Assembly: GCA_022605955.1 (NCBI GenBank)
Contig: JAKCOZ010000032.1
Coordinates: 1,488,001-1,552,000, forward strand
Origin: Rallus limicola
Taxonomy: Eukaryota > Chordata > Aves > Gruiformes > Rallidae
DNA length: 64,000 bases
Direction of reading: 5' to 3'
Program-made: the position numbers and the translations under genes
Shown here: piece after piece, positions 37,323 to 48,300 of the stretch
How the letters are laid out: each line of letters opens with the position of its first letter
Position numbering within the stretch: the stretch's first letter is position 1
Notes under the pieces: generated by a model
What the model saw: only the letters and a program-made list of their open reading frames with translations
What the model was told of the DNA's origin: nothing
Database searches by the model: none

Positions 37323-37521
37323 GAGTCACAGAATCACAAGGTTGGAAAAGACCTTTCAGATCATTGAGTCCAACCGTTCCTGTCCTATGCTAAATCACAT
37401 CCCTAAGTACCTCATCTACCCATCTGTTAAATACATCCAGGGAAGGTGACTCAACTCCCTGACTGAGCAGCCTGTTCCAGGCCCTGACAACTCTTTCAGT
37501 AATTTTTTTTCTTTCTAATAT

Positions 37522-38808
37522 CTAATCTGACCCTGCCCTGGCACAGCTTGAGGCTGTTTCCCCTTGTCCTGTCACCTGGCTGAAGAGGCCATCACCCACC
37601 TCTCTACAACCTCCTTTCAGGTAGTTGTAGGTGGTGATAAGGTCTCCCCTCAGCACCTTCTTCTTCAGACTAAACAGCCCCAGCTCCCTCAGCCATTCCT
37701 CATATGATTTGCCCTCCAGCCCCTTCCCCAGCCTGGTTGCCCTTCTTTGGACACACTCCAGGACCTCAATGTCCTTCTTATGGTGAGGAGCCCAGAACTG
37801 GACCGAGCACTCAAGGTGCAGCCTCACCATTGAAAAGTACAAGGGCACAGTCACCTCCCTAGACCTACTGGCCACACTATTTTGATACAAGCCAGGATGC
37901 CATTGGCCTTCCTGGCCACACTGCTGACTCATATTCAGCCTGCAGTCAACCAACACCCCCAGGTCCTTCTCTGCCTGATAGCTATCTAGCCAGACCCCCC
38001 CAAGCTTATAAAGCTGCAGGGGGTTGTTACGTCCCATGTGCAGTACTCTACACTCGGCCTTATTAAACCTCATCCCATTGGTCTCAGCCCATTGTTCCAG
38101 TCTGTTCAGATCCCTCTGAAGAGCTTCCCTACCCTCAGGCAGATCAAGGCTTCCTCCTAGTTTAGTGTCGTCTGCAAACTTACTGATGCAATATTCATTC
38201 CCTTCATCCAGGTCATTGATAAAGATGTTGAACAAAACTGGACCCAGGACTGAGCCCTGAGGGATGCCACTCATGACCAGCCTCCAGCTGGATTTTGTTC
38301 CATTTACCACCACCCTTTGGGCCCAACCATCCAGCCAGTTTTTAACCCAGCTGAGGGTCCCCCTGTCCAGGCCAGTGGCAGCCAGTTTCTCAGTCAGAAT
38401 GCTGTGAGAAACAGTGTCAAATGCTTTACTGAAGTCCAGGTAGACCACATCCACAGCCTTCCCCTTATTCATTAAGCGGGTCACCTTGTCATAGAAGGTG
38501 ATCAGGTTAGTTTGACAGGATCTACCTTTTGTAAACCCATGTTGGCTAGGCCTGATCCCCTGGCCATCACACATGTGCTGCATGATACCTCCCAAGATAA
38601 CCCTCTCCATGATCTTCCCTGGGACTGAGATCTGACTGACAGGCCTGTAGGTCCCCAGATCCTCCTTCTGGCCCTTCTTGTATTTGGGTGTAACATCTGC
38701 CAGGCTCCAGTGGAGTGGAACTTCCCCAGTCTGCCAGGATTGCTGGTAGATCATGGAAAGGGGTTTGGTAAGCACATCTGCCAGCTCTCTCAGTACCCTC
38801 AGGAGCAA
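37522..38808 (-). pseudogene. CR1 ORF2 fragment, reverse-transcriptase domain
   Basis: The open frame of 428 codons encodes the reverse transcriptase used by CR1 for target-primed reverse transcription. Visible motifs are [13 protein letters not shown] (residues 121-133, first catalytic Asp), [11 protein letters not shown] (183-193) and FADD (211-214, the catalytic Asp pair). The C-terminal part reads [21 protein letters not shown]. The fragment lacks the N-terminal apurinic-type endonuclease domain of full ORF2 because the insertion is 5'-truncated. The first codon given is TTG; no real start exists. Residues about 298-309 look out of frame compared with the 30.2-kb copy, and the frame is then restored. 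The fragment is therefore not expected to support retrotransposition by itself. Confidence 0.9.
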
Positions 38809-38809
38809 T

Positions 38810-38838
38810 CTTAGTACCCTTGGGTCAAGGGTACTAAG
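38810..38838. repeat. Perfect 13-bp inverted repeat at the CR1 5' junction
   Basis: Arms CTTAGTACCCTTG (38810-38822) and CAAGGGTACTAAG (38826-38838) are exact reverse complements separated by GGT. The inner arm belongs to the open ORF2 frame; the outer arm lies at the truncation point. Confidence 0.95.
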
Positions 38839-41800
38839 TCAAGTCGAAGGCAGACATATGTCTAGTGAAAACAGGGCAATATTCATCACTTCACCAATTC
38901 AAATAATCAACATAGGGAAAAAAATTAATGGATATTATCAAATGAACCACTGGAATGGGCAAACGGACTGCTTCCAACAGTGAAGGGAACGGGACAGTCT
39001 TGCCTCTGCAGACAAAGTCAGACCATCCACCATTACACCAATCAGCAGAAGAAATGCAACTTGTGTAAAAGAGCAGGGGCATCTTGCTGTTGGGGTGTGC
39101 AGCAAGAAGGTGGCAAAAACGACAGAGAAGAGGTGAACAGGTCGTGGCACTTGCTGGCTGGGCTGATGCACCCTGCTCTACAACGATGTACAGAAGTATA
39201 AACCAGGAGGTTGGTTATCTCAGGACATGCCTTACCTGTATCCATAGTGCTCATACCAAAGTCACAAAGGTACCTTGGACCTGACCCATTAGTAGATTTG
39301 CTGAGAGGCGGTGAGGGTTGGCAACACCCAGGTCACAGGATTAAGACAACCCTGGTTTATGCCGTAAATCTCTTTCCCTCAGAGAACCTGGGTCTTTCCT
39401 TTGAAAAACAGAAGCAGTCTTCCTGCTAGCTGATGGCAATGGCATCTCCCACTGTAGTTGAATCCCACTTTGTAGGCAAAGGCTCAGTGCTCCCAGCAAG
39501 ACAAATTACCTCGGCACAGACCTCCAGGATCAGCTTCCACCCTGAGCTGGAAGAGAGAGCAAACACAGGATTCATAGGAGATTCATCCTTGCATCCCTGC
39601 ACTTTCACTTCTCTCTTGTCACTAAAATGACACATGTGCCCTTGTGATTTCTCGAGCAGGTGAAACATGAGATGACAAATATGGACCTGGCCATGTATCC
39701 ACATGCCTGATGCAGCGAGCTTCATGCCAGCCAGCAGAGCTGATGTTAACGCTGGTGACACATTTCCAGCTGTTGGTCAGCTTCTATTCTTCTATCAGTC
39801 ACTTTTAATAAAAAGCTGAGCCTTTTTCCTCTCCTACAGAATCTGTGAATGCCTCATACGGCCAAGAGACTGACATTCTTCATAACCATAAACACTACAT
39901 ATAATTTTTCTTGTTATAACTCTGTCCAGATGCTGGTACTCTGTGTGCCCATGGAAATTAGGCACTCTCCTCTTTCCAGCCTCTCCAAGAACCTCAGCAC
40001 TCTGACTCATTAAACAAAAAAAAAAAAAAAGCATGGAAAGAATGCAAAGCAACTGCATACAGCTCATCATGTTTTATTTGTCCTGGATCTAGTGAAACAG
40101 AACTTTGATACTGAAAACAATAGAGGTCTAATAATGATGCTGAAGTGTTATTTTTTTCATTGGACAACATTGAGATTTTTCTGCTGCTCCTCCTCCCTTC
40201 AGCAAGCAGTAGTCTCTACGTTTGGTTCAAGCAACAGTTACCTTGTGTGAGAGGAGCCCCAAAAGCTGAACAAGCAAAGGCAGAAATAAAGGCTTCTTTA
40301 CAAACAAAAGAAGTCTTTCTCTAGATTTCAGCTCTCAACATGTTGCAAGAGCTATAACCACAAGAGGCAGGTTGGTTCCAGCATGGGTGTGTCCACAAAT
40401 ATCCCAAACTCATAGATCTCTGAAATTATAGATAATCCCATTAGAACCTCTCCATTGCTCTCAGGAAGCAGTGATCCTACTCCACGCACACAAGGAAAAG
40501 GTCTCAGAGTTTAGCCCTAGCAGACAGCTTGGGCTCCCTTGGCAAAACTCTGGCAACCAGCCCTTTCCTGCAAGCTAGAGCTAGCTTCAAAGCTTACATC
40601 GTACTACAGTGGAGAAGAGTTCCAGGCCAAAACCCTTATCCCTGAGTTTGCACATACATCTGAACTCCAAGAGGATTATCCGATTTATTGTGATTACCCA
40701 ACCTGTATGGTAAGTATCCAGTGGATAAGGAACAGGAGAATCTTATCAGGTCTTCCCCTGGGTTCAGAGACAATTGCTGATGGTGATACAGAATCAAACT
40801 TAAAGACATGCTATGAAGAAGCTTTAGGAAGCTAAAAGGATCAAGTTTTGTGCACTGAAGTTGAAGCACACAAGGACAGGAGGAAGAGGAAGAATCCTTG
40901 TTGGGGAAAGATGGTTTAGGCAAGGCAAGATGTTCTCATTTTTCCACAAGCAAAAAAGTCTCCTTGCAGCTCTATCAAGTTCAGTGCCGCCTTCTCACTA
41001 TCCCTCCACCAAACTTATCTACAGACTGGATGTTCAGCAGGATAAACACACCATAAGTGCAGCTGACAGGGAAGAAGAATCTGACTGATATTCAGAGAAC
41101 CCAGGTGGTTCACCCTGTCAGGGAAGGCAGACAGAGGTTGCTGTGTTTGGGATGGGTGTATTGCAGTTGTTGAGGTCTTTAGCTTTTGTCTTTTTTCAGA
41201 ACACCATGCAAAATGCTTCCACTGTGACTTAAGATCCAGTGCTCATGATGGCACTGGCAATCTTTCTTCCCAGCCCAGAGGACCCAGTCTCAGCATCCCA
41301 CCTGTGCTCATGTTGACTCAAGGTCATCTACAATCCTTTCTCCAGTACCTCAGCATCTCCTACACAGAAATCTGGAGACACCAGTGATGAGGGCACATGG
41401 ATATGTCTCACAGACATCCAAGTGACTTGGATATCTGCTGGGAAGTGAAACAGCAAGTTACAACAGCAGGCCTCAAACCCACAGTCCATACTGTCCCTGG
41501 AATACTTAATGCAGAGTAAACACTGAGCAAGGAACTCCCTGAGACTAAATCTGTAGTCAAATGAAAGGAACCAGCCTGACTGAACTAGTAACTTAGCATG
41601 CACGCCTCCAAAGAAAGAGAAGTCAATAGCCACCCAGCTGAAGCACAGGTCAGCATCTTTGCTGTTCTTCAAAAGAAGGAAAAGAGTTTTGAGGCCCCAG
41701 CATAAACTACAAACCATGCACTGTGCATGGCACAGGGACAAAACAGCAGGCCTGAAGAACTATAGCAGTCTTGCTGTCTTGGATGCATTCTCGGACGTCA

Positions 41801-44800
41801 AGCTGTGGCTCCCAAGTTTGACAAGCCCTTGGGAGAGCTCGTACTCAGCTGTTGCGTGTGTTTAGGGTGTTTTGCTTTTATTTTTAACCTCCTGGCCAGG
41901 AAAGAGGCAGCATCTGGAGTCCAGCCAAGCACGTGTGTGTGAGTTCTTCAAACCAGCAGAGAACCTGAGAAGGAACACAGATGAACACCAGTTCTCCATT
42001 CAGGGATACCCAAGGAAAAGAAAGGGGCATGGGGCTGACCAGAGGTAAGTGAAGTACCTGTAAGGATTTGCTTAAGCATGATACACTTAGAAAAACAGAA
42101 AAGCAGACAGGTCCATCAGCAGTTACCAACTGCAACTCAAAGCACGGCAGCTAATGTTGTGTCTGTTAGGCAGAGCGAAGGGAGCGATCAAAAGGGTTTT
42201 CTGCGAACCACAAATCAGAAGACAAGCAAGAGACAGCCAGTTTCAAAACACAGTGTCTTTCTCTACAACTCAGTCGGCTGAAACGTCACCTAGACATGCA
42301 GAAACCACAATTATCTGGAAGTGCTTGAAATCTTACTTGTGATAAACGGTAAATTTGAGAGACAACACATGGTTTCTGTGCAGCTAACCACATTTAGCAA
42401 TAGCTGAAAAACACCAAAGCTCAGGCATGCACAAATGAGATACCAGCCCAAGAGCTCACTGCAGCTGGTGCTCAGGGCATTGCTGAAATAGTACAGGGAG
42501 AGTTACATGGCTACAACCAGAAGCCTAGCCTGTCCATGGGTTAAGAAGATTTCACCTCCTGAGCTGCAGGCAAGCACTTGGGGAGCATGGGTCTCACTGT
42601 AGGAAGAGGAAATCCTCCTTTGCTTCCAAGAAAAAACAGTCATTCAAACAAACGTGCATCTCATGGATGTCTTTTTGCTGGTAGGCCTGGAGGTGGTAAG
42701 TGGTGGCATAATGAAACACGTATCTTTGTGAGTCCTGTACTGATTTTGTGGAGCAGAAATGGAGGTGGCAGAAAGACTGCTGAAGATGATCTACTAAACT
42801 GCTTAGGGCTTGGAGTACAAGTCGATGAGAGAGAGTTGTTGGGTATGGCTACAGGGGGTCTGGGGAGGTCTGAGAATAGTCCCCAGAGCATGGCATGGGC
42901 AATAATGGAGAAGAGGCACCCAGGGAGGGGAGCAGGTCCTTGGGGAGGTGTGTGGGGAGATCCTCATTCCCTTTGCATGAACATTGCCGCATGTTCTGAC
43001 AAGCTAAACTGAGTTTTGATTTTCCGTTTTGCAGGACAGCCCTTTGAAACAAAGCAGGAGCAACGTCCTTCTGCTTCAGGAAAGCAGCACCTGGAAATCC
43101 CTCTGCCAAGCTCTTCCCAACGGCAGAGAGTACTTCCCAGATTCAGCTCTTCCACAATTTCTATGGTCTTTTATACCTGCAACATATCACGATTCTGCCC
43201 TGCTTTTCTCAAGCCTTCCATATGTTCATTCCCAAGCGTGCTTACAACAAGAAACCTGACATTAAAAGTCAAGATGAAGACTTCCACCTTGCATGCTCTC
43301 ACTGGCTGGATATCCAGCACCTGCTGTAAAAGAGAGTCTCTTCTCTAGGTCCTGTGTGCATGGAAGGACACTGGTGTGCTAAGGAATGAAGCATGAAGCA
43401 TGTACATTTTGTCTCTTGACTGATTCAATGATTCTGGCTTTTCAAGGCTTCATGACATAGCGGTACCCAGACTAACTTCTTCCCAGCTACTCAGAAATTC
43501 CATGGACAGTTATTAAGACAACATAAGCAAAACATGACACGATTTGCAAATGCCACCATTATCTCCTTCTGCCAGGTAGGGACCCAGACTGTCTAATTAG
43601 GGTGACCTTTTGCTTCATGCAAAGGTCACGGTGTACCATAAGTCATATCTGTTGTATCACTAGGTTGTCACCTGTGAGTCACTGTGAGTCTAGACGAGAA
43701 CCAGTCTTAATGCCAGACACAACCTGCATGGAAAAACATGTACTACCAAAAGTGGGGTGCCAGGCTGGGCAGCTGGAAGGAGGTCACCACCAAAACCTGA
43801 AGCCCATATGATCCTCTGCAACAGATGGGCACTCTTCCTCTATAAGTACTGCCTGAGTGGAAGGTAAGGATGGGCTTTGCTATCCCATGGAGCATGGCTT
43901 CCTTGGAAAAATGCAGATGTTGTGTGGTCTTTACTCCATATATTCCAACCCCCGAGCTGCTCACCCTTTGTTGAAGGTGTAACTTACATTGCACAAATCC
44001 CTAGTGCAGGGATGCTGCAAACTTCCCAGGTATTAGCACTCTGCTGATAGGAAATGTTGGATGAGAGTCCAAACCTAGAAATTAAAAATTATTAAAAAAT
44101 AAAAAAAAAGGCTGTATGAATACAAGACAGACTAAAAACACAAGGGGAGTTTGGTACTGCCACCGAGTTACTCTGAACATGCCTGTTCTTCTATCAAGCT
44201 GTGCCTGCTAATGGAAACCTGTGTCTCCATCCTTTATTTTCAGGGCCCAAACTTTCAAATATTTGATAACACAAACATTTAGAACCACCACCTGCTACTA
44301 TAAGGGGAAAAAAAAGGTTGATGGGCAGGAAACTACCCAGTGCTTATTTCTCCGTGACCTCTACCCGAAACCTGCCGCCAAGCTGCTCCTGCTCTTCAGC
44401 CCTTCCACCTCTGGTGACAATATCAGCTCGTGGAGTCAGTGCCTACATCTCTTGTGCATTTTGCACTCCCGTGTCCTTGAGGGAAAAGCACAATAGGCTG
44501 TAGGCTTCACCTACACAGCACCACAATGGAATAGGCAACAAAGCCTATTCAAGGATGTCTACAGATACAAGAGCCACGCTGCTCTCCACTAAATCTCTTC
44601 TGACCTGCTTTTCCTGCACACTATGCCAAGCCCCAGCTCCAATATCTCTGAGTTTTCTCCAAACAATTTCTATCCATCTGCCACCTTTCTTGCTGAAGAA
44701 GCATTTCCTGGGAAGATACAGGTTACCAAAAAAATAGCTGCAGCTAAAACCTGTACCCTTATCATGCCTCCAGCAGCAGGCACAGTAGGTACTTATCACA

Positions 44801-45089
44801 AGCACGTAGATACACATCCCCAGAAAGCTCTACCAGGTTCCAGCAGTTTGGCCCTCAGGTCCTTCACCAAACTGGGGTGGTGTCAATAGAATTAGTTGCT
44901 GTCCATGCAGACTTTTCTTCCATTAACGCACTCCCAGCAGACACATCTTCTGTGGTTGCACCTTTTCTCTTTTTGAGCCCGCAGGGACCGTCAGCAACTT
45001 CAGTGTCTTCCAGCAGAGCACTCCACAGATTTACTCCAACCACTATCTCTGTGGGTGACACCACAGGCTGTTCTCAGTGCCCAGATGTG
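38839..45089. other. Unassigned intergenic sequence
   Basis: No gene recognised. It includes a 15-base A run at 40016-40030 and A-rich sequence near 44075-44110. An everted pair of AGGTCA half-sites lies at 43602-43629. A pyrimidine-AG acceptor at 43034 precedes a 110-codon frame without a recognisable domain. Confidence 0.45.
43602..43629. promoter_or_regulatory. Everted AGGTCA-type half-sites in an imperfect palindrome
   Basis: GTGACCTTTTGC (43602-43613) and GCAAAGGTCAC (43619-43629) are reverse complements except for one extra T. Each arm holds the nuclear-receptor half-site AAGGTCA. Binding is speculative, and the arrangement could equally be a chance hairpin. Confidence 0.3.
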
Positions 45090-45480
45090 ACCTCCCTGGC
45101 ACTGAAGAGAGGGGATAACAACATCCTTGGATCTCCTGCCCCTGCTGCACTGGCGGTAGCCTAATGTGATTTGCTGCCTTTGCAGTCAGAGCACACTTCA
45201 GGTCACATTCAATACAGCATCTGCTGTAACCCCTAGGTCCTTTCCAGGAGAACTGCTCAGCCAGTTGGTCTCCAGCCTGGATCTATGCAACGGGGTTTTC
45301 CCACCCCCAGCGCAGGGCTCTGCCTGTCTTGCTGCTGAGCTCAAGGAAGTTTCTGTTGGCTGAATCCCCAAGTTTCGCGAGGTCCCTCTGGACCCAATCT
45401 CTGCTCTTCAGCACGTCAGCCACTCCCCCTAGGTCTGCATTGTCCACAAAGTTGCTGAGGGTGCGCTCTGTCCAGTGGTG
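45090..45480 (-). mobile_element. Old CR1 ORF2 fragment, antisense
   Basis: Degenerate antisense CR1 sequence. Recognisable blocks include CCCCTAGGTCCTTTCCAGG, CAGTTGGTCTCCAGCCTGGA, GGTCCCTCTGGACCCAATC and ACAAAGTTGCTGAGGGTGCG. This corresponds to the region after the reverse-transcriptase core. Many substitutions and indels make it one of the oldest CR1 copies here. The low-coordinate boundary is uncertain by about 100 bases. Confidence 0.8.
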
Positions 45481-48103
45481 CTCGTGGGAGGGAGGAGGAA
45501 CAGGCACAGGGAATGAGGAAGGGCCGGGGAATGTTCAACAGCAAAAGTGTGCAGGAGAAAAATGAGAAGTCTGGGTAACATTCCCCAGCTGAAAGGGAAG
45601 GAAGCAGCATCAGGCACTGCAAACCGAATGGATGAAAGCAGAGTGGTACACAGACAGGTCTGGAGCACCGTGAAGGCTTGTAATGAGGGCTTGGGGGTCC
45701 TGCTGGTCATCAGCAGTCCGTATGAACAAAGCTACCAGCTCTGCATAAACGGCCACAGACAAGACACAGGCACCAACACAGCCCAGGGCAGGAGGCTGTG
45801 CTGCTGAATTGCCCGTCGTGCCATTTCTGAAGGGTTTCAAGGGGAGAAACTCTCACACCAGTCTTGGGATCCCAGCAGTTTCCACGCACGGTTCTGCCAG
45901 GTGGCACGCCATGGTGGTACACTGGAGCGGTGTCTGCTGTACACTGTGTACAAGGCTGTCAGCAGTCATAATCAGACACAGTGTACTCAAGAAAAGCTTC
46001 TGAACATCAGCCAGGCGGGATTTATTCCAAGCTCTTCATGCACCGCTTGTAACCCTTCAGTATATGTCGCTGCTAGGAAAAGTAGCTCGCTTGCTCTGAA
46101 CCAAAAATGGAAAGGATTAGCACATTTTTTTTATCCCCCAAAGGAAACACGAGACTGTTTTACCTTTGGAAAATGGGCTGCAGTCACTGGCTGCTCTCTA
46201 GAGGATTACATGGCATGCCTTGCCCAGTTTCAAGAAGTCCTTACAAGTTTCTTTTGGTAGGGATCCCCACGCTGGCAGCATGCTTTTTAATGGGAATCCA
46301 GCCACTCTTTGAGTTTCCCAAACCTGGAAAGCCGGCATAGCAACCCTCCTAGCTTTCAGGAGGTAATGCTTTTTCAGGAGAGGTTCAGCCAAACCCTGGA
46401 CACTTGGGATACTTCTCATCCGGTTTGGGCACTCCATGGATCCCAGAAGAGTCACTGCTAGCAACGCATCAGCGTAACAACCAGAGAGCACTGCCAAGAC
46501 GCTGGAGGTGCAGCTGGCAAAGGTCATCAGAACAATGTGCTTCCTGCTCCCATGGGGCTTTCCAGGGCTCATGTCCTCGATTCTTCTTCATCCACACTTT
46601 TTACGCCACTCCAGGACCACAGCTCCCAAGATTAGGGGGCAGATGGGACCTTGAACACAGCTCAGTGGCAGGAGTGAACTTTGCAACTAGAAGTGAGGCT
46701 GTGAGTCCAACAGCAAAACCAAGAAGGAGGCAGGCAATGAATGTTTTGCTGTCCATAGCTTGCTTTCTGTCCCACAGCTTGGTTTGTTTGTTTGGTTTTG
46801 GGTTTTTTTTAAAGATCAGCTGTTTCAAAGCATAACAGAGAAGAACTTTTTGCCCCTGTTAAAAGTCATCTATGCCCCACCTCGAGTGCAGGAAGTTGAA
46901 ATCTGGCAGGAAAACTGAGAGAAGTTCCTTGGAGTAGCTTTCTGTGAAAGATTTGGGACCTCAGAGTAGCATACCAAGGTTTCACAGCACATTTTGTACC
47001 TATTTTGTTTTAATATGCCCATAAACAAATTGCTCAGGAAGACTTCTTGGCACATACCAGGCCAAATTAACCACATGTTGAGAGGCCTAAGGCTCATGAA
47101 TGTGGGTGCCATTGGGGCAGGGGAACTCTGGCTTGCCAAACCTCTCTGGAAAGCGCTGTGGCCATACACAAACATCTGCACCAAGCAACTTGCACCGACA
47201 TTTTACGTCTTGGGTCAGCGCTCATACCAACACAAGCAGGTACAACTTGTAACTCTCAATAACAAAAAGCACACAAAAAAGCCCTAACCAGTAGTCCTCA
47301 GAGGTCCCAACAGCTTGGGTATGCTTTCAGCCTCAAAGTCAAGAAGGTCTGGGGTCCTATCTGCTCTTGGCTGCTTTTTTTGGTGGTTGGGTTTGGTTGG
47401 TTCCCCCCAACCTCCTTTTTATGCTCTCCTGTAGATCTTGAATAATTAAAAATAGAACTGTAAATTCATCAGCTGCTTTGTTCTGTGCAATAATTCACTT
47501 GGCTCTATTCAGAGCTCAACCTCATCCTGCAGTGAAACTCACATGCTTTGGTTTGTTATGCCAGCATAGTCTAATTCCAGCGATCACAAAAATAATATTC
47601 CAAGTTTAATCCCAAAGAAAGGATTACCAGGGATCAAATCCATTATTTCAGAATAAATCCCTTTTATATCTTTCACCAACCCCTTTGCCCCTCCCATCAG
47701 TGATCCAAGCAAGTAGATTTTAGTTCTAAAACAGTGCTGCTATGCAGCAGAAGACATCCTTGCTCAAGGCACAGAGCTCAACATTTACTACTTCAATTTT
47801 TTGCACAGTATCAAAGGAGATTTTTTTTTTTTTCCCCTGGCCAAAAATAAAGTCTGGTCTAGATTCTCAGCTGCAACTGAGAGCACTAGGAGAGAAAGGA
47901 GCTGCAGCTCATTTTTGCAGCTTCTGAATCTTGTAAGGCAGTTTCTAATGTTCTCGGTTGTCCACAGCTCACCATCACTGTTTCTTTGACAGTCTGAACT
48001 GAAGAGCCAAGCTCCAGCTTCCACAAGGGGAGATTCAGACACCACCAGAGGGGTTTTTTTTTGTCCTCAATATGCAAGGCCAGACTCAGTTCACCAATCA
48101 GAA
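45481..48103. other. Unassigned intergenic sequence
   Basis: No gene recognised. A T run of 13 lies at about 47820-47833. ORFs up to 143 codons have no recognisable domain. Confidence 0.45.
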
Positions 48104-48300
48104 TCCCAGACTGGTTTGGGTTGGAAGGGACCTCAGTGATCACCTAGTTCCACCTAGGACACCCTCCACTAGACCAGGTTGCCCAAAGTCTCATTCAACC
48201 TGGCCTTAAACACTTCAAGGGATGGGGCTTCCACAGCCTCTCCGGACAACCTGTGCCAGGGCCTCACCACCCTGATAGTAAAGACCAATTTTTTCCTTCA
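48104..48300 (-). mobile_element. CR1 3' fragment, antisense
   Basis: The fragment starts GGTTTGGGTTGGAAGGGACC, near the inverted tail end, and continues CCAGGTTGCCCAAAGTC, CAAGGGATGGGGCTTCC and CAACCTGTGCCAGGGCC. Only the 3' UTR remains. Confidence 0.9.

Larger units (their letters stand above)
37323..38838 (-). mobile_element. CR1 LINE, longest copy in the window, antisense
   Basis: The element is about 1.5 kb, with its 3' tail at the low-coordinate end (GAGTCACAGAATCACAAGG) and 5' truncation near 38838. It contains the reverse-transcriptase part of ORF2 and the full 3' UTR; the endonuclease region and ORF1 are absent. The long open frame marks it as the best preserved CR1 here. Its 5' end carries a perfect 13-bp inverted repeat. 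Confidence 0.96.

Noticed and set aside
43016..43348. 110-codon frame overlapping an acceptor-like TTTTCCGTTTTGCAG
   Set aside because: Two plus-strand frames and one minus-strand frame are open over the same bases and none has a recognisable domain.
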